Assembly: GCA_011374625.1 (NCBI GenBank)
Contig: DRPN01000168.1
Coordinates: 1-56,805, forward strand
Reading direction: 5' to 3'
Source: Bacteroidota bacterium
GTDB taxonomy: Bacteria; Bacteroidota; Bacteroidia; Bacteroidales; VadinHA17
DNA: 56,805 nucleotides
Shown here: positions 54,075-56,805 of the stretch, piece by piece
How positions within the stretch are numbered: position 1 is the stretch's first letter
How the letters are laid out: every line of letters begins with the position of its first letter
Notes under the pieces: generated by a model
What the model saw: the letters and a program-made list of their open reading frames with translations, nothing else
What the model was told of the DNA's origin: nothing
Database searches by the model: none
Translations under genes and position numbers: made by a program

Positions 54075-55979
54075 TTACCATACTTCCAGCCTTACTTTCC
54101 CCGTTGTAATATCTTCAAAAGGTCCCGGAGTCGGATTCTTATCATTTCTCATATTATCGAAATAGTCGGTATCAATCTGCAACGATGTTGCGTCCGGATT
54201 TTCAAAAGGCAACCGGGAAATTTTTGTCCTTCCCAGAAACGCTGTAGTAATAAACGGATTTTCCATATTTTTCAATGAGTCCGGTAAAGTTAAACTTAAA
54301 TATACATGTTCCCCCTTATCCTCTATATTTATCTCAGGATCAAAACCCGATTCTGCCAGATAAGCGGGTTCCAACCTGTATGGTTTCGTTCCGTTCAGGT
54401 ATACATTCCCGGCCAGCATCATTTTATGGGAAGATAAATCGTACACTGCCAGACCCCATGCGAACCACATGTAATGCCTGTTGTCGGAAATTTTAAAAGA
54501 TTTACGTGCGGCAGGTATCATAAAAATATTATTGTAGTACCTCTGCTGACCGTCATGTATATTCCGTAATCCGGCCACCTGGGTCGAATGAGCAAACATA
54601 TAGGGGGTATACCGGTTTCTCTCTTCATACACCTCCAGATATCCGGCCATCAGGTTATGGACAAAGGCTGCTCCTTCACTCCAATTTCTCAGACTTTTAG
54701 GAGAAAAAAATAGGTTGTTATCCACAAGAAAAGGTCCGTGATCCACTTCCACGAAAAGGTCTTCTTCGGTATTGTCATAAAGCAGGTTTCCTGAAACACG
54801 TGTTCCCTGGGCCATCCAGTCGAGCCAGATGCCCCTTCCCGTATTGTGGATACGGTTGTGCCTGATCAGCACATCTATGGCAGCATGTATCTTGATCCCG
54901 GCAATTTCGGCTCCTGAGAATAGTCTTTTTGTCCAGATATTATAAATATGATTGTCATAGACCTGACTGAAAACAGCTCCAAGACTCCCGACGATCCCTG
55001 CCTGTTCGCAGTTGAAAATAACATTGTTCCGGACAATATGGGATCCGATCTTTTCTTTCGACCAACCTTCTTTCAGTGCCTTAAAGATTACTTCATTATA
55101 GTGAGTAGCGCCATCTATACAGGGATTCTTCGACCAGACATTCTGACCACTTTTCCGATCCTTCCCAAGGGTGATCCCTGCACATTTGGAATCACTTATC
55201 ACATTATCCTCAATGATCCAGCCTTTGCTCCAGTGCGTCCCTAGTAAACCGATCTGTTCGGCCGTAGGGGGCGCCCAGGGAGTAGCAGCCTGTTGCATGA
55301 TAAAACCTTTCACCGTGATATAATTCACACCGGATTTATCAGGATAGAAACATGCCCGGCGCACATTGATTTCCACATTTTCCCTGTTGGGATTGAATCC
55401 ATGGAAGCAGGCATAGATGTATGTGTTATTCTTATCTGTTTCACAATACCATGGGTAAAGTTTTTTCCCATTTACTTCCAACGTTTTTGCCTTGAACAGA
55501 TTTTCCAGGGTAGCCGATTCGTACAGTGATTTTCCGTTGAGATAAACTTCTCCGGAGTGATGAACCCTGCCATGATCATAAAACCAGTCACCATGCAGGA
55601 TCTCTTTGTACGGATTAAAATCCCCGAAAAAAGTATTCGGAAGGATCACTTTCCATACATCGCCCTTGAACTTTTTCCATCCTTTGATCACTTCCGACCC
55701 TTTGATCACCACTTTCTCCCGGTCGCCGGCCCGGTAAACAATCCTTTTTTCATCGGACTCTCCGCCGCGTGGCGGTTTAACCCATTCGCGGTACACCCCC
55801 TCATGTACAACAATCACATCGCCGGCCATAGCCTCCCGGGCAGCATGTGAGATCGTACGGAATGGAGCTGCAATGGTTCCGTTATTCGTGTCGTTTCCAT
55901 GCACAGAAACATGGTATTCCCTCGCAAAAGCAAAAGATACTGCCAGGAAAACAAACAATACGGAAAAAATTTTTTTCAT
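54075..55979 (-). CDS. Secreted right-handed parallel beta-helix protein, probable glycan-active enzyme
   Basis: 634 aa with a clear signal peptide (MKKIFSVLFVFLAVSFAFA). The N-terminal DUF1565-like start (YHVSVHGNDTNNGTIAAPFRTI) leads into a parallel beta-helix (repeat units such as HIVRNNVIFNCEQAGI, YDNHIYNI, IRHNRIHNTGRGI, VSGNLLYDN). Such helices occur in GH141, GH110, GH120 and polysaccharide lyases; the spacing and the fucosidase neighbour make GH141-like (alpha-L-fucosidase class) an attractive guess, but no catalytic residues can be proved by eye. First gene of the operon. Confidence 0.7.
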   Translation of the reverse strand: MKKIFSVLFVFLAVSFAFAREYHVSVHGNDTNNGTIAAPFRTISHAAREAMAGDVIVVHEGVYREWVKPPRGGESDEKRIVYRAGDREKVVIKGSEVIKGWKKFKGDVWKVILPNTFFGDFNPYKEILHGDWFYDHGRVHHSGEVYLNGKSLYESATLENLFKAKTLEVNGKKLYPWYCETDKNNTYIYACFHGFNPNRENVEINVRRACFYPDKSGVNYITVKGFIMQQAATPWAPPTAEQIGLLGTHWSKGWIIEDNVISDSKCAGITLGKDRKSGQNVWSKNPCIDGATHYNEVIFKALKEGWSKEKIGSHIVRNNVIFNCEQAGIVGSLGAVFSQVYDNHIYNIWTKRLFSGAEIAGIKIHAAIDVLIRHNRIHNTGRGIWLDWMAQGTRVSGNLLYDNTEEDLFVEVDHGPFLVDNNLFFSPKSLRNWSEGAAFVHNLMAGYLEVYEERNRYTPYMFAHSTQVAGLRNIHDGQQRYYNNIFMIPAARKSFKISDNRHYMWFAWGLAVYDLSSHKMMLAGNVYLNGTKPYRLEPAYLAESGFDPEINIEDKGEHVYLSLTLPDSLKNMENPFITTAFLGRTKISRLPFENPDATSLQIDTDYFDNMRNDKNPTPGPFEDITTGKVRLEVW

Positions 55980-56002
55980 AATTATTATGGCATTATAAAT
56001 TT

Positions 56003-56034
56003 CTAAAATACAAAATCATCTGTAAACTAACAAA
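56003..56034 (-). promoter_or_regulatory. Probable promoter of the glycan-degradation operon
   Basis: TTTG (56031-56034), 20 nt, TATTTTAG (56003-56010) on the minus strand; the -7 element departs from TAnnTTTG in the last two positions. 24 nt upstream of the beta-helix gene. Confidence 0.4.
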
Positions 56035-56087
56035 AAAAGAACATGAAATAAACATGAATTTTTTTAATTCGCCAAAAGGCAGACAAT

Positions 56088-56140
56088 CCGTCAGGTGACG
56101 GACAAAGTAGGGGTGAATTTTACGCCGCTAGCGGCGTAAA
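56088..56140. repeat. Palindromic block including a 22-nt perfect palindrome
   Basis: CCGTCA-GG-TGACGG (56088-56101) and TTTACGCCGCTAGCGGCGTAAA (two 11-nt arms, 56119-56140). The second is fully self-complementary and GC-rich in its core, in an otherwise AT-rich gap. Confidence 0.7.
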
Positions 56141-56205
56141 TATTATTAACAATCCCATAATGATACCCTGACTCCTTGCAGTGGGGAGATTCATTCAAAA
56201 ATTTT

Positions 56206-56235
56206 CACAGGAAATTGAGTGAAAAAATTCCTGTG
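56206..56235. repeat. Hairpin at the border of repeat copy B
   Basis: CACAGGAA (56206-56213) pairs with TTCCTGTG (56228-56235). The second arm lies inside repeat copy B and the first just outside, so this stem exists only at this site, not at copy A. Confidence 0.55.
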
Positions 56236-56322
56236 AGAGTGAACCGAGCACAGCGAGCTCACGAACAGTTTCACTGTGAGTAACCGTCTACATGTGTGAA
56301 GAAAATCTTTATTTTCTTCATT
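56222..56322 (-). repeat. 101-nt dispersed structured repeat, copy B (inverted)
   Basis: Reverse complement of 16059-16159, about nine differences by eye. In this copy the outer stem AGTGAAAC / GTTCACT is intact around the GAGC/GCTC inner stem, so it would fold into a longer hairpin than copy A. Non-coding. Confidence 0.85.
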
Positions 56323-56398
56323 TTATAAAAAAAATTTTATAATCACATGAAAAAAAAATTCATCATAAACTTCACCGGGAAAGATATTTATAAAGTTT

Positions 56399-56418
56399 CT
56401 ACGTAGAATACTACGTAG
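56399..56418. repeat. CTACGTAG double palindrome
   Basis: Two perfect 8-nt palindromes CTACGTAG with a 4-nt spacer AATA, 12 nt start to start. A degenerate version with the same spacing is at 18926-18945. Confidence 0.55.
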
Positions 56419-56613
56419 GTGCTCAAAAATCAAAGCATTGCTCAAAGCAATACTTTTACTGAAATTCCTGTTTCTTAACAGAAGTGAAAAACAGTGATAT
56501 TCATAAGTTCTGATCTCAAACCAAAACCATATTTATATGAAACAAACATTTCTTAACCACCTCCTTTCAAGCGGGTTTTTTTGACTTCTTTTTCAGCCCC
56601 AAATCGCCCTTGG

Positions 56614-56655
56614 CACAATGTGTTCCATGACAGAATCAGCATTATTCACATTGTG
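56614..56655. repeat. CACAATGTG / CACATTGTG inverted pair
   Basis: CACAATGTG (56614-56622) and CACATTGTG (56647-56655) are reverse complements, 24 nt apart, just past the stop of the Arc-like gene. Each half is itself nearly palindromic. Could be a terminator stem with a large loop or a protein-binding pair. Confidence 0.5.
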
Positions 56656-56660
56656 TCTAA

Positions 56661-56805
56661 TCAATCAGTTTTTTTCTTTTGTTTTTTCAGGCGGCCGTTT
56701 TTCCTCAGTGCCTGGTCAATGATCCACTCTATTTGACCGTTGATGCTCCGGAACTCGTCAGCTGCCCATTTCTCGAGGGCTTCCATTTTTTCCGGATCAA
56801 TCCGC
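56661..56805 (-). CDS. Arc-like (ribbon-helix-helix) DNA-binding protein, N-terminus beyond the window
   Basis: The last 47 codons before the stop are visible: RIDPEKMEALEKWAADEFRS, then INGQIEWIIDQALRKNGRL and a lysine-rich tail KKQKKKTD. The WAADEFRSINGQIEWII core is the helix-helix part of Arc-family small regulators that occur widely in Bacteroidota. The start lies outside the window. Regulated genes unknown. Confidence 0.8.
   Translation of the reverse strand, partial: RIDPEKMEALEKWAADEFRSINGQIEWIIDQALRKNGRLKKQKKKTD

Larger units (their letters stand above)
56323..56660. other. Gene-free palindrome-rich stretch
   Basis: Besides the motifs listed separately I see small stems such as ATTGCT-CAA-AGCAAT (around 56437) and CTGTT-TCTT-AACAG (around 56470), and a 13-codon frame near 56537 that I do not call. 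No RNA gene or insertion sequence is recognised. Confidence 0.45.

Overview
The window is a chromosomal segment of a Bacteroidota bacterium, most likely a Bacteroidales-type anaerobe or facultative marine/gut relative. Several signs agree. Promoters follow the Bacteroidota pattern (TTTG, 18-20 nt, TAnnTTTG). There is a secretion system type 9 cargo protein with a C-terminal sorting domain, two DUF4369-type TlpA lipoproteins, a CarboxypepD_reg-like protein, the order purH-mreBCD-mrdA-rodA, and a tRNA-guanine transglycosylase lacking the cysteine zinc ligands. Shine-Dalgarno sequences are weak throughout. Most of the window is ordinary core genome; I found no CRISPR array, integrase, transposase, prophage, rRNA or tRNA gene.

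Left third (1-16 kb): an electron-transfer operon (etfB, etfA, acyl-CoA dehydrogenase cut by the window edge), a cyclic-2,3-diphosphoglycerate-synthetase-like P-loop protein, an ACP phosphodiesterase, the purH-mreB-mreC-mreD-mrdA-rodA elongasome operon, a lone MacB-type ABC permease and rsmA. A 700-nt non-coding stretch follows, with a structured 101-nt repeat and a probable gene remnant.

Middle (16-42 kb): patB-carA, a flavin reductase, a tandem pair of TlpA-like lipoproteins followed by lpxH, a membrane pyrophosphatase, a CarboxypepD_reg-like protein, dnaB, ispE, an acyl-CoA carboxylase beta subunit with its biotin carrier, tgt with an LptF/G permease, a run of glycosyltransferase/ECF sigma/rsmG/rpmH, then PASTA protein, T9SS cargo, rluD, an AbrB-like small regulator and ddl. 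Cell-envelope functions recur: peptidoglycan elongation (mre/PBP2/RodA), D-Ala-D-Ala ligase, LPS (lpxH, LptF/G) and glycan assembly.

Right third (42-56.8 kb): gcvP, a metallo-beta-lactamase-fold hydrolase with pcm, a degenerate Rossmann protein followed by a polyprenyl-phosphate sugar transferase, thpR, elbB, and a three-gene glycan-degradation operon (beta-helix protein, sulfatase, GH29 alpha-L-fucosidase) without SusC/SusD. The last 800 nt is rich in palindromes, carries the inverted second copy of the 101-nt repeat, and ends in a truncated Arc-like DNA-binding protein.

The most unusual signals are non-coding: the inverted pair of 101-nt structured repeats 40 kb apart, a CTACGTAG-type double motif found at two sites, a 22-nt perfect palindrome, and a 23/24-nt tandem duplication with a palindromic core directly in front of the AbrB-like gene. 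None of these proves a new system; they are leads.
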